A stretch of DNA of 35,999 nt from UBA4874 sp002399435. Its GTDB lineage: Bacteria > Bacillota > Clostridia > Caldicoprobacterales > DTU083. The notes beneath the pieces were generated by a model, which saw only the letters and a program-made list of their open reading frames with translations, did not search any database and was not told the DNA's origin. A program made the position numbers and the translations under genes. Positions 7,430-15,867 of the stretch are shown here, piece by piece. Where the stretch lies: positions 1 to 35,999 of the forward strand of contig DAISGI010000023.1 in the NCBI GenBank assembly GCA_036823195.1, written 5' to 3'. Positions within the stretch are counted from its first letter, which is position 1, and each line of letters opens with the position of its first letter.

Positions 7430-7957
7430 ATGAGTTTTTTGGACATTGCAAAGAAAAGGTGTTCCGTCCGCAGCTATCTCCCCCGGGAAGTGGAGGAGGA
7501 AAAGCTGCTTCAGGTACTGGAAGCTGCAAGAATCGCCCCGTCGGCATGCAATATGCAGCCCTGGCAGATCTTTGCTGCAAGGGATCCACAATTGAAAGCG
7601 GATCTGGTAAAAGCTTACCCAAGGGATTGGTTTGCCAGGGTACCGGTTATCCTGGTGATATGCTGCGATCATTCCCAATCCTGGAAACGGCAGAACGACA
7701 ATAAGGATTATGGCGACGTGGATATCGCCATAGCAACCGATCATATGACTTTGGCGGCGGCAGATCTGGGACTTGGCACCTGCTGGCTGGGTGCCTTTGA
7801 TCCGGAAATATGCCGGAAAGCATTGAACCTGCCCCAGTACATGGAGCCGGTTGTCATGATGCCTCTGGGTTATCCGGCACAAACGGATCCTGCCGACCGG
7901 CACCGGACGAGACGCAAATCTCTTGAGGATATCGTACGGTGGGATTCGGCTGAATAA
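7430..7957 (+). CDS. Nitroreductase family FMN-dependent oxidoreductase
   Basis: This 175-residue protein of the nitroreductase fold (FMN-bound homodimers reducing nitro groups, quinones or flavins with NAD(P)H) has a strong ribosome site, AAGGAGG, nine bases before the ATG. The N-terminal FMN phosphate-binding motif RCSVRSY (residues 9-15), the segment APSACNMQPWQIF (about 36-48), and the C-terminal DLGLGTCWLGAFDP and MMPLGYPAQ blocks are all typical. It is at the short end of the family. It converges on addA, with stop codons only a few bases apart and no visible terminator between them. The physiological substrate cannot be inferred. Confidence 0.92.
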   Translation: MSFLDIAKKRCSVRSYLPREVEEEKLLQVLEAARIAPSACNMQPWQIFAARDPQLKADLVKAYPRDWFARVPVILVICCDHSQSWKRQNDNKDYGDVDIAIATDHMTLAAADLGLGTCWLGAFDPEICRKALNLPQYMEPVVMMPLGYPAQTDPADRHRTRRKSLEDIVRWDSAE

Positions 7958-7960
7958 AAT

Positions 7961-10900
7961 CTACAGGGAAACCGCCTGATTGATGCTGAGCAGACAAAGA
8001 ATGCGCTCTCCCACCGGCTTGCCGGTGATCTTCTCCAAAGCCTCCGTATAGTAATCGATCTGGACCCGGTATCGATCCACCAGTTTTTGAACCCCTCCCC
8101 TGGGATCCACATAGTCGGTCTTGTAATCAACCAGGATCCATCGGCCGTTCTCTTCAAAGATACAATCCATAATTCCCTGAATCAAAAGGTTATCATCGCC
8201 TGTTTCCATTCCCTTCATGACCTCGGACGCCTTCTTCCGCAGGTTGAAGGGAACCTCCCGGCGGACGCCGTTGGCATTCCGGATGCGCAGTCCGGTCCCG
8301 CTCCGGAAAAATGAATCCAGAATGCCGACATCCGCCTCTTCCGCCTCTTCCTGCGTCAAAAGCTCCTTCTCCACCATTCCGGATATCTGCCGACGGATTT
8401 CCTCCTCATTATCCACCTGGGACAAGTCCAGATGCTGCAGGACAAAATGGACAATGGTCCCTCTTTCTGCACCTGTGAATTTCCGGCTGCCTTCCAGAAA
8501 TCCGGGGTGATCGATCAGGGAAGGCATCGGGTCCGGAAGAACTTCTGCCACAGTATCCTCATTCTCCGGCAGCTCTGCTCCCCGCAGACCCTGCATGCTT
8601 TTAATCTCCGTTACCGAAAGCTTGGATGGAACGGTGATGGAGCAGCGATGTGGATAGATCCATGAGAATCGGTCATTTACGGCTTTCCTGCTTNNNNNNN
8701 NNNNNNNNNNNNNNNNNNNNNNNNNNNNNNNNNNNNNNNNNNNNNNNNNNNNNNNNNNNNNNNNNNNNNNNNNNNNNNNNNNNNNNNNNNNNNCCTGATC
8801 GTCCAAATCCTCCTCCATATCCTTTTGATCCGTCTGCACAGCGTCTTCCTCCGGCTCCGAGCCCTTTTCCTTTTCCAGGAATTTCAGATATTCCTCCGGA
8901 TTTTCCAGGCGATACAGCATCACCTTTTTATTGTGCACCCCTTCCCTGGCAAGTCCCGTGACTTCTCCCCTGTCATGAAGCTCTACCTTCCACACGGACG
9001 GATCCCCTGCCAGAGACTCTTCCGGTTCCGCGACGCCTGCCAGCTCCCGCAAGGGGCCACCGTCCGGATGCCGGATCAGAGGCGGACAGATCCAATCCAA
9101 AAAGCATTTCCCCATGGAAAGGGAATAGGGAGTAAATGATTTTGCCCAATTCCCTGCCGCCTTGCCCAAATCCCGGACCGAACCCAAAAGAATCAGCTTA
9201 TCCTTCGGGCGGGTAAAGGCAACATACAAAATTCGCATTTCCTCCGACAGGCTTTCCATGTGAATCACCTGCTTCATGGCAGACCTGGCGATGGTGTCAC
9301 AGGCCTGCCGGGTTTCCGGGTTGACATACTTCGGACCCAGCCCCAGATCCTTGTGAAACAGCACGTCGGCATTGGTGTCCATCCGGTTGAACTGCTTCCC
9401 CAGCCCTGCTGCGATCACCACCGGAAATTCCAGGCCCTTGCTTTTGTGAATGCTCATAATGCGTACCACATTTTCATTTTCACCCAGAATCCGGGCCGCT
9501 CCCATGTCGCCGCTGCTGTTTTGCAGCTTGTCAATAAACCGGATAAACCGAAAAAGTCCCTTGACGGAAGTTTGCTGAAACTGATGGGCCCGATCCAGCA
9601 GGATCCGCAGATTGGCCTGCCTTTGTTCTCCGCCGGGCATGGCCCCCACATAGGAATAATAGCCGGATTCCGTATAAAGCTTCCAGATAAAGTCCTCCAT
9701 GGAAAGATAGAGGGATGCCAGCTGCCACTGGGCGATGTCCCCATAAAAGTCCCTCAGCTGCCGGGACAGGCTGTCTTCCTGTGTCGCCGCATATTCCGAG
9801 GCGGCCTGCCAGAAAAACCGCTTCCGGCTGCTGGCCCGGATCCGGATCAGATCGTCTGCACAGAATCCTCCGATGGGAGAGCGCAAAACGGTCAGCAAGG
9901 GGATGTCCTGGCATTTATTGTCGACGAGCTTCAGCAGGGCGATCACCGTTTTCACCTCAAGGGCTTCAAAATAACCGGTGTTCACATCCGCATAGACCGG
10001 GATCCCCGCTGCCGCAAACACCTCCTGAAAAACGGAGGCCCATCCCACCGTGCTTCGCATCAAAACCACGATATCCCGATAATCCACCGTCCGGACCCCC
10101 TGGCCGCCCTGTTCGCCAGGCGCCGGAAGATCTGTTCCAACCAGACTCCGGATCCGCTGCGCGGCGACTCCCGCCTCCACTTCAATGTCACTCAGGCTTT
10201 CCGTGTCCGGGTCCGGATCCTCCTTTGCCGCCTCCGCCTTTTCCACCAGATGAAGCTCCACTTCCGGATCCGGCAGATCTTTCGTGTCCAGACCCGGATA
10301 AAGGGCGGCGGCATCGTCATAATCCATCTCCCCGAACTGCGTGGACATAATATTCCGGAACAGATAATTGACGGCATGTAATATGGATGGACGGCTCCGG
10401 AAATTCCGGTTCAGATCGATGCGTCGATTTTTGGCCCCTTCCTTTGTCAGACTGGCGCGGTACCGGGAAAGAAAAACAGACGGATCGGCCAGCCGGAACC
10501 GATAAATGCTTTGCTTCACGTCCCCCACCAGGAAGAGATTGTCTTCCCTTGCAATATTATTTACAATGGTCTCCTGCACCAGGTTGCTGTCCTGGTATTC
10601 GTCCACAAAAATATAGGAATATTTGTCGCGGAGCTCCTCTGCCACCTCTTTATTTTTGAGAATATCGAGGGCGTAATGCTCCAGATCATTGAAATCAATG
10701 ATTCCCCGTTCCTGTTTTTGCCGCCTGTACTCCCGGTCAAACCTGGAAACCAGATCACAGAGATACTGCATGTAAGGATACAGTTCATTCAGCTGTTCCA
10801 CGCTGCGTTCCAGACCAACAGAGAGAAAGCCGTCACCCAGATTTTTGAAGATTGCCTTTGCCTGATTTCTTTGCTCCTGAACCGCTTCCTTCAGGGAGTC

Positions 10901-11770
10901 CTCCACATCCCTGCCGCACCGTTTCAGATTTTTGAATTTGATCCCCGGATAAGCCTGGCAGCATGCCTGAAGCCCCCTGTGTTCCGTCAGGGACAGCAGA
11001 TCCTCCAGCTGCGACAGATCGTCCAGAAGATTCGCCTCGTAAGCCATTGGACCGCCGGGCTTTCTGCACAGCGCAAGGGCACCCTGCAGCAGGTCCATGG
11101 CCCCGGCAAGATCCATACGGATCCGGGACAATAAAGCCTGATACCAGGGGCTGGCTTCGATTTCCTCCTGCTTCAGGGCAAAATCCTGTACCCGCACCTC
11201 CAGCCAACGCTTCGGATCCGGCTTGCTCTGGATAAAGCTGTGCAGCCTCAGCACAAGATCCTGAAGCGGCGTATCCTGCCGGTTGTTTCCAAAACGTTCC
11301 ACCAGGCCAAGAAATTCCCCCGAACCTTTTTCATATTCCTTTTCAAACAGATCGTCGATGGCATCCAGCCGGATCAGGCTGCATTCCGTATCATCCCCGA
11401 TCCGAAAGCCGGGATCCAGATTGATGACATGAAAATACTGGCGGATGATGCGGATGCAGAAGGCATGCAATGTACTGATGGAAGCTTTGGGCAAAAGGTT
11501 CATCTGTCGCCTTAAGTGCCTGCTGTCTCCCCTGTTTTCATCCAGAGCCTTCATCAGGGCCGCTCCGATCCTCTCGCGCATTTCCCCCGCCGCCGCATTG
11601 GTGAATGTCACCACCAGAAGACGGTCCAACTCCACTTCGTCCTTCAAAATCAGCTGCAGAATCCGCTCCACCAGGACCGCTGTTTTGCCCGAACCGGCCG
11701 CGGCGGCTACCAGAAGGTTACAGTCCCTGGCATCAATGGCTGCCTGCTGTTCCGCCGTCCATTTTGGCAT
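7961..11770 (-). CDS. addA: ATP-dependent helicase/nuclease subunit A (AddA), with internal gap
   Basis: This is the UvrD-like helicase plus RecB-like nuclease subunit of the AddAB enzyme, which resects double-strand breaks for RecA and degrades foreign linear DNA. Walker A AAAGSGKTAVLVER lies at residues 22-35 and Walker B IFVDEYQDSN near 393. GDVKQSIYRFR (motif III) and GLEFPVVI are also visible, with the nuclease motif ILVDYKTDYVD near 1215. The expected length of about 1240-1270 is met only with 34 unknown residues, because a 100-N gap (8694-8793) falls between the helicase core and the YPHRCSITVPSKLSVTEIK region. Frame agrees on both sides. The ATG is preceded by a GGAAAGGGG purine run. 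It lies downstream of addB behind a repeat-rich spacer. Confidence 0.95.
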   Translation of the reverse strand: MPKWTAEQQAAIDARDCNLLVAAAAGSGKTAVLVERILQLILKDEVELDRLLVVTFTNAAAGEMRERIGAALMKALDENRGDSRHLRRQMNLLPKASISTLHAFCIRIIRQYFHVINLDPGFRIGDDTECSLIRLDAIDDLFEKEYEKGSGEFLGLVERFGNNRQDTPLQDLVLRLHSFIQSKPDPKRWLEVRVQDFALKQEEIEASPWYQALLSRIRMDLAGAMDLLQGALALCRKPGGPMAYEANLLDDLSQLEDLLSLTEHRGLQACCQAYPGIKFKNLKRCGRDVEDSLKEAVQEQRNQAKAIFKNLGDGFLSVGLERSVEQLNELYPYMQYLCDLVSRFDREYRRQKQERGIIDFNDLEHYALDILKNKEVAEELRDKYSYIFVDEYQDSNLVQETIVNNIAREDNLFLVGDVKQSIYRFRLADPSVFLSRYRASLTKEGAKNRRIDLNRNFRSRPSILHAVNYLFRNIMSTQFGEMDYDDAAALYPGLDTKDLPDPEVELHLVEKAEAAKEDPDPDTESLSDIEVEAGVAAQRIRSLVGTDLPAPGEQGGQGVRTVDYRDIVVLMRSTVGWASVFQEVFAAAGIPVYADVNTGYFEALEVKTVIALLKLVDNKCQDIPLLTVLRSPIGGFCADDLIRIRASSRKRFFWQAASEYAATQEDSLSRQLRDFYGDIAQWQLASLYLSMEDFIWKLYTESGYYSYVGAMPGGEQRQANLRILLDRAHQFQQTSVKGLFRFIRFIDKLQNSSGDMGAARILGENENVVRIMSIHKSKGLEFPVVIAAGLGKQFNRMDTNADVLFHKDLGLGPKYVNPETRQACDTIARSAMKQVIHMESLSEEMRILYVAFTRPKDKLILLGSVRDLGKAAGNWAKSFTPYSLSMGKCFLDWICPPLIRHPDGGPLRELAGVAEPEESLAGDPSVWKVELHDRGEVTGLAREGVHNKKVMLYRLENPEEYLKFLEKEKGSEPEEDAVQTDQKDMEEDLDDQXXXXXXXXXXXXXXXXXXXXXXXXXXXXXXXXXXSRKAVNDRFSWIYPHRCSITVPSKLSVTEIKSMQGLRGAELPENEDTVAEVLPDPMPSLIDHPGFLEGSRKFTGAERGTIVHFVLQHLDLSQVDNEEEIRRQISGMVEKELLTQEEAEEADVGILDSFFRSGTGLRIRNANGVRREVPFNLRKKASEVMKGMETGDDNLLIQGIMDCIFEENGRWILVDYKTDYVDPRGGVQKLVDRYRVQIDYYTEALEKITGKPVGERILCLLSINQAVSL
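8694..8793. other. Scaffold gap (100 N) inside addA
   Basis: Exactly 100 N. The reading frame of addA is the same on both sides, so the real gap length should be one more than a multiple of three if the gene is intact. Confidence 0.95.
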
Positions 11771-11788
11771 GAACCCTTTCCCCTTTCC

Positions 11789-11932
11789 TTACCGTTGTCG
11801 CTCTTTTTTTATTGCTTCTGTCCTTCTCACTTATTACTTCCATTCTTTTCATCTATTGCTTTCATCTTTCTCATTTACTGCTTCTATCATCTTCTTTTAT
11901 TGCTTCTATCATCTTCATTTGTTATTTTCCAT
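11789..11932 (-). other. Chain of four overlapping mini-ORFs between addB and addA
   Basis: On the mRNA strand, a GGGAGAG ribosome-like site precedes an ATG at 11932 (MENNK). Its stop overlaps the next ATG (ATGA) at 11918 (MKMIEAIKEDDRSSK). That stop overlaps an ATG at 11874 (MRKMKAIDEKNGSNK), whose stop overlaps a GTG at 11830 (VRRTEAIKKERQR). The last TAA lies 18 nt before the addA ATG. Junctions recur every 44 nt, two repeat units. The arrangement could carry ribosomes from addB to addA by termination and re-initiation, or be a by-product of the repeats. Confidence 0.4.
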
Positions 11933-11941
11933 CGCTCTCCC
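11810..11941. repeat. Six 22-bp tandem repeats between addB and addA
   Basis: Six degenerate copies begin at 11810, 11832, 11854, 11876, 11898 and 11920, exactly 22 bp apart, with consensus close to TATTGCTTCTATCTTCTTCA. The third to fifth copies are closest to one another. The tract is pyrimidine on this strand and almost all purine in the addBA mRNA. It is followed by two copies of TTATTGGGTTGG (11942-11953 and 11956-11967), the second encoding the end of AddB. There are no spacers, so this is not a CRISPR array. Confidence 0.85.
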
Positions 11942-11955
11942 TTATTGGGTTGGCT

Positions 11956-14900
11956 TTATTGGGTTGGTTTCCGGTCGTCCTCTTCTTCTATTTTCCGGAG
12001 AACCTCCTTATCCTTCAGCGGATGGATCAGACGGTATCCATTGTCCTCCAGACGGCTGTCAAACTGGCAGATCCCGTCATAGGGGCAAAACCGGCATGCG
12101 GTCTCCTTCCCTTTCCGGACCGGCTCGATCCGTATGTTTCCGCGCAGCATTTCGTCGCCGATATCCCGGATCAGCCGTCTGATATGACCCAGCAGCCGGA
12201 AGAACTGCTCCTCCTCCAAAACGGAAGAACGGCTGTGAAAAGTTCCGTCCTTTTTAATCCCCAGGGGAAGAACTTCGGAATACCCGTTCATATCACGGTC
12301 CATGCACTGAACAACATGGACATCCTTCAGAACCAGTCCTTTCAGTTTCAGCTTTTTGCGGATCTCCCCCTGAATCACATCGGCCATCTGCTCCTGGGTG
12401 TTGATCAGGGGATCGTCGATCCGGAAATAGAAGATTCCTCCGGGCCGGGCTTTTCCGTTAATCTTTCGCTGCTCCATCTCCAGCAGCGCTTCCAGATAAA
12501 CAAGCAGCTGCAGCTTCAGCCCGTAATAGGCATCGGACAAATCAAAGCTCTCTGTACCGGACTTGTAATCGACGACACTGAGGTATGCATCCTCCCCTTC
12601 CCGGTAAATATCCGCCCGGTCGATCCTGCCTTCCAGATACATTCTTACTCCCCCCGGAAGCTCGATTTCAATGGGCGGATATGTCCCCCTGGTTCCGAAA
12701 CTGATTTCGTTTCCAATGGGACGGAAGCTGCTCCGCCGGATATGATCGGTCAGAAGCCATACCGCCCGTTTGCCGGTGCGTTTCAGGCGTTTCGCCAGAT
12801 ATTGATAGCGATGGGTACTCAGCAGCACCCCGTGGTTATGCTCCGGCAGGATCCGATCCATGATTTCATCGATCATGGCCCCGCACTTTTCATCATCCAG
12901 TGTCCGCCAATCCAGTCCTTCCTCCGCAACCTCGGCGGTAAACCCTTCAATGGACTGATGAAACAGCTCGCCGATGTCCGGTGCTTCCACTGCGTACTGT
13001 TTCCTTTCTGCGGGCCGCAGTCCGTATTTGACAAAATGGGAAAAGGGACAATGGACATACTGTTCCAGCCGGGACACGCTGGCCCGAATCGGGAGGGAAT
13101 ACAGTCCCGCTGCCTTGTTCCGGCCAAGAGGTGCCTCCTGATTTCGGTAAAACAGTGCTTTCTCCAGATCTTTCCTTCTCTTTTCCCAGGCCGGATGCCG
13201 AAAATACCAGTCATAGACCAGCCACCACAGATCCGATTCCGGATTGCCGTCTGCAAGGCTCCGCATATGGCGCACCATATGGGGAAATGTGCTCTTTGGG
13301 GTAACAATCCGCATCAGCGGTTCCGCCTCCACATGCCGGTCCCCCGTGATCTCCAGCCGGGGAAACAGCTTTTTCAGGCGATCCATCAGAATGGAAGGAC
13401 GGAGCGCCCTTCCTTCCGCATCGGAGACGGCATAGCTCACCGACAGGAAGTCGGAGGGCTTGCAAAACGCCGTGTAGATGCCGAATCGTTCCTCCGCAGA
13501 GAGCAGCTCGGTGCTTCCGCCCAGGTCCATTCCCATACTGCAAAGCACATCCCGTTCCTCTGCCGCCAGAAGACCTTCCTCCTGCCTTCCGGAAGGCAGG
13601 ATCCCGTCATTGCAGCCGACAACGAACCGTGCCCGGACGTCCTGGCTCTTGGACCGGCGGATATCCCCCACCAGAACCTGATCCAGCGTCGTGGGAATCA
13701 CGCCGACTTCCAGGGAGGAGAATCCGGATTCCAGGATACGGTAAAATCCCTCCGAAGAAACCTCCTGATCCCCCAGAATCTCCACCAGCTGATCCAGGGT
13801 CTCCATGATGATGTTCCAGATCTGGGCGTTCTCATTGACCTGATCCAGTTTTCCCATTTCCCGGAGTTCCCCGATCCATTCCCTCAGCTGCTCCTGCAGA
13901 TGAATCTCCGTCAGATACTGATACAGGGCCTTTACCATGCCTTCCACCGTACTGCTCCGTTTCAGGCGTTTCTCCAGCAGGAGACAAGGGGAAACAAACC
14001 GCTTCCTGCAGTCGTTCAATGCCGCAAGCGTTTCATCCGATTCCCCAAAGGTAAAGGGTTCCCGCCATCCTTTGCCCCGGATCCCGAATTCCAGGCAGTA
14101 ATTTTCCAGCTGCTCTGTCTCATCGGTGGACAGACCGCAGAATCCGGTCTTCAGCAGTTTAAAGACGTCTTCGTACCGGTAGCCGCGCCTTACCACATGC
14201 AAAACGGTCAGAACCAGATCCACAATGGGATTTTCCATCACCGGCCGTTTTTCATCCAGAAAAAAGGGAATGTCATATTCCAGGAAAACCCGTTTGATGA
14301 TACCGCCATAGACTTCCATATCACCGGAAACAACGGCGATTTCATTGAAACGCCAGCCCTTCTCCCGGGTAAGGGAGACGATCCGGGCTGCCAGATTTTC
14401 CACTTCGGATTCCGGATTGTTGCCGGCAAATGCTTCAATATGATGTACTGCATCCGGCCATGTCCGGTAAGGGTAATGGTAAAGCTCCCGCTCCAAATGA
14501 CGGATCTCCGGAGCTCCCGGGTCCTGGGAAGATCCTCTTCCGGAACCGGTAAGATGAGTAAAACGTTCCTTTTTATGCAGTTCCTTTGCCATCCGGCGCA
14601 CTTTCTGAAGGGAAAGGGCATGAACGCGGAAAACATCCTGATCCCTGCCGGTGTCGTCCAGACCAACGGTGAAGGTAATCGTCAGATCCTGGGCCAGGAC
14701 TGCCAGCTTTTCCATCACCCGGATGGTCTGCGGCGGATAATAGTCAAAACCGTCCATCCAAATCCGCGCACCGGAAAGAAACGAGGACTGGTCCATCCGC
14801 TCAATCAGGGCATTCACCGCATCCTCTGAATCAATGTACCGATCCTTCAGGTAATGGTTGAACTCCTCATAGATCTGTGCCGTATCCTTGAGCTTTCCGG

Positions 14901-15354
14901 ACAGCAGCTCGTTGGAATCCAGTGCCTCCGCCTCCCGGCGCATCTGCTCCGGCGTGATATCGTGCTGCTTCAGATCCGTCAGCAGATCGCTGATCTGTTC
15001 GATAAAGCCGCTTTGCCCGGATACCGTTTTATAAACCGTCAGACGATCCCGGCAGGAGTCCAGCAGCCTGCGCAAAATCATCCGCCTGCCCTGATCGTTG
15101 ATATGGATCTGTGTCAGTCCTCCCACTTCATTGAACACCCTGTGGGCGAGACGGGAAAAACTCAGCACCTCCACATCCAGGAGCCCGGGCAGATTCAGCT
15201 TCCGGATCAGATCCCGCTCCGCCTGCAGCGTAAACTGCTCGGGGACCATAAGGATCAGGCGGCTGTCCCCCCGTTCCAGAGCCCTCCGGATCTCCCGGTA
15301 TACCTGCATGGTCTTCCCGCTGCCGGAACGCCCGGTAATATAGTGAATCCCCAA
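11956..15354 (-). CDS. addB: ATP-dependent helicase/deoxyribonuclease subunit B (AddB)
   Basis: This is the AddB subunit of the AddAB break-processing enzyme, about 1,132 residues. It has an N-terminal nucleotide-binding loop, ITGRSGSGKT, then an inactivated helicase-like body, and a C-terminal RecB-type nuclease with VVDYKSGTESF near residue 931. The four iron-sulphur cysteines are in place: one in VHCPFSHFVKYG near 770 and three in CRFCPYDGICQFD near 1088. I chose the TTG at 15354 because family members start almost directly at the ITGR segment and GGAGGGAGG lies just upstream. The ATG at 15375 is the alternative and would overlap that ribosome site. The gene is transcribed divergently from the sugar locus and upstream of addA. 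Confidence 0.94.
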   Translation of the reverse strand: MGIHYITGRSGSGKTMQVYREIRRALERGDSRLILMVPEQFTLQAERDLIRKLNLPGLLDVEVLSFSRLAHRVFNEVGGLTQIHINDQGRRMILRRLLDSCRDRLTVYKTVSGQSGFIEQISDLLTDLKQHDITPEQMRREAEALDSNELLSGKLKDTAQIYEEFNHYLKDRYIDSEDAVNALIERMDQSSFLSGARIWMDGFDYYPPQTIRVMEKLAVLAQDLTITFTVGLDDTGRDQDVFRVHALSLQKVRRMAKELHKKERFTHLTGSGRGSSQDPGAPEIRHLERELYHYPYRTWPDAVHHIEAFAGNNPESEVENLAARIVSLTREKGWRFNEIAVVSGDMEVYGGIIKRVFLEYDIPFFLDEKRPVMENPIVDLVLTVLHVVRRGYRYEDVFKLLKTGFCGLSTDETEQLENYCLEFGIRGKGWREPFTFGESDETLAALNDCRKRFVSPCLLLEKRLKRSSTVEGMVKALYQYLTEIHLQEQLREWIGELREMGKLDQVNENAQIWNIIMETLDQLVEILGDQEVSSEGFYRILESGFSSLEVGVIPTTLDQVLVGDIRRSKSQDVRARFVVGCNDGILPSGRQEEGLLAAEERDVLCSMGMDLGGSTELLSAEERFGIYTAFCKPSDFLSVSYAVSDAEGRALRPSILMDRLKKLFPRLEITGDRHVEAEPLMRIVTPKSTFPHMVRHMRSLADGNPESDLWWLVYDWYFRHPAWEKRRKDLEKALFYRNQEAPLGRNKAAGLYSLPIRASVSRLEQYVHCPFSHFVKYGLRPAERKQYAVEAPDIGELFHQSIEGFTAEVAEEGLDWRTLDDEKCGAMIDEIMDRILPEHNHGVLLSTHRYQYLAKRLKRTGKRAVWLLTDHIRRSSFRPIGNEISFGTRGTYPPIEIELPGGVRMYLEGRIDRADIYREGEDAYLSVVDYKSGTESFDLSDAYYGLKLQLLVYLEALLEMEQRKINGKARPGGIFYFRIDDPLINTQEQMADVIQGEIRKKLKLKGLVLKDVHVVQCMDRDMNGYSEVLPLGIKKDGTFHSRSSVLEEEQFFRLLGHIRRLIRDIGDEMLRGNIRIEPVRKGKETACRFCPYDGICQFDSRLEDNGYRLIHPLKDKEVLRKIEEEDDRKPTQ

Positions 15355-15559
15355 AACATTGCTTCCTCCCTCCATGCGCCCGGCAACCCCCAAACGGGTT
15401 GGCTTTTTGCAGCCAGACGGCTTCCGGCGCAGATGCCGGCCGCGGCAATCCGAATCCATCCCCCAGTCAATATTTTGCTGCCATTTCGGTACCTCAATGA
15501 CTGTCGCTGCATCCCTTCCACTTCCGATCCGCTGTGCCGGCCATACAAGTCCTATTATA

Positions 15560-15598
15560 TACTATCCCGGCACTATATTCATCTACTGTCCCGGCACT
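15560..15598. repeat. 15-bp repeats with 24-bp period at the gap edge
   Basis: TACTATCCCGGCACT (15560-15574) and TACTGTCCCGGCACT (15584-15598) differ at one base and lie 24 bp apart. The second ends at the gap and the sequence after the gap starts GCACT, so a longer tandem array probably caused the break. Confidence 0.6.
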
Positions 15599-15698
15599 NN
15601 NNNNNNNNNNNNNNNNNNNNNNNNNNNNNNNNNNNNNNNNNNNNNNNNNNNNNNNNNNNNNNNNNNNNNNNNNNNNNNNNNNNNNNNNNNNNNNNNNN
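15599..15698. other. Scaffold gap (100 N) in the addB/sugar-locus intergenic region
   Basis: Exactly 100 N, flanked on the left by tandem repeats; true length unknown. Confidence 0.95.
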
Positions 15699-15724
15699 GC
15701 ACTGCGGAAAGCAGTGGGCAGATA

Positions 15725-15753
15725 TTGCCACAAAAGAAATACATTGTTATACT
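15725..15753 (+). promoter_or_regulatory. Promoter of the sugar-sensing genes
   Basis: TTGCCA (15725-15730), a 17-nt spacer and TATACT (15748-15753) form a near-consensus promoter about 115 nt upstream of the first sugar-binding protein gene. Confidence 0.6.
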
Positions 15754-15867
15754 ATACATGTGGGGAGGGAGTCCATCCCGGTACAATATCAGACAATACA
15801 CAATACTCAATACACAATACACAAAATATACAATACACAAAAAAATTTGTCGGGACCCGTCCTTTTT

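Larger units (their letters stand above)
15355..15867. other. Divergent control region between addB and the sugar locus
   Basis: I see no gene here. It contains a possible minus-strand TATAAT (15554-15559) for addB, two 15-bp repeats running into a 100-N gap, a good plus-strand promoter (15725-15753), and an A/C-rich leader at about 15783-15847 made of repeated ACAATAC units. The leader would be an unstructured 5' end of the sugar-sensing mRNA. Confidence 0.55.

Noticed and set aside
9260..10381. Plus-strand open frame of 373 codons across addA
   Set aside because: Antisense shadow of the AddA helicase motifs; no ribosome site or recognisable protein.
11810..11941. CRISPR array between addB and addA
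   Set aside because: Units are contiguous 22-bp repeats without spacers, and no cas genes are present.
11812..14829. Plus-strand open frame of over 1,000 codons across addB
   Set aside because: It is an antisense shadow of the GC-rich addB gene; the translation is rich in Pro/Gln/His with no domain, while the minus strand shows all AddB motifs.
15359..15867. Extension of the first sugar-binding protein upstream through the gap
   Set aside because: The upstream part is addB control sequence, Ns and an A/C repeat translating to low-complexity Tyr/Thr/Ile; a promoter lies inside it.
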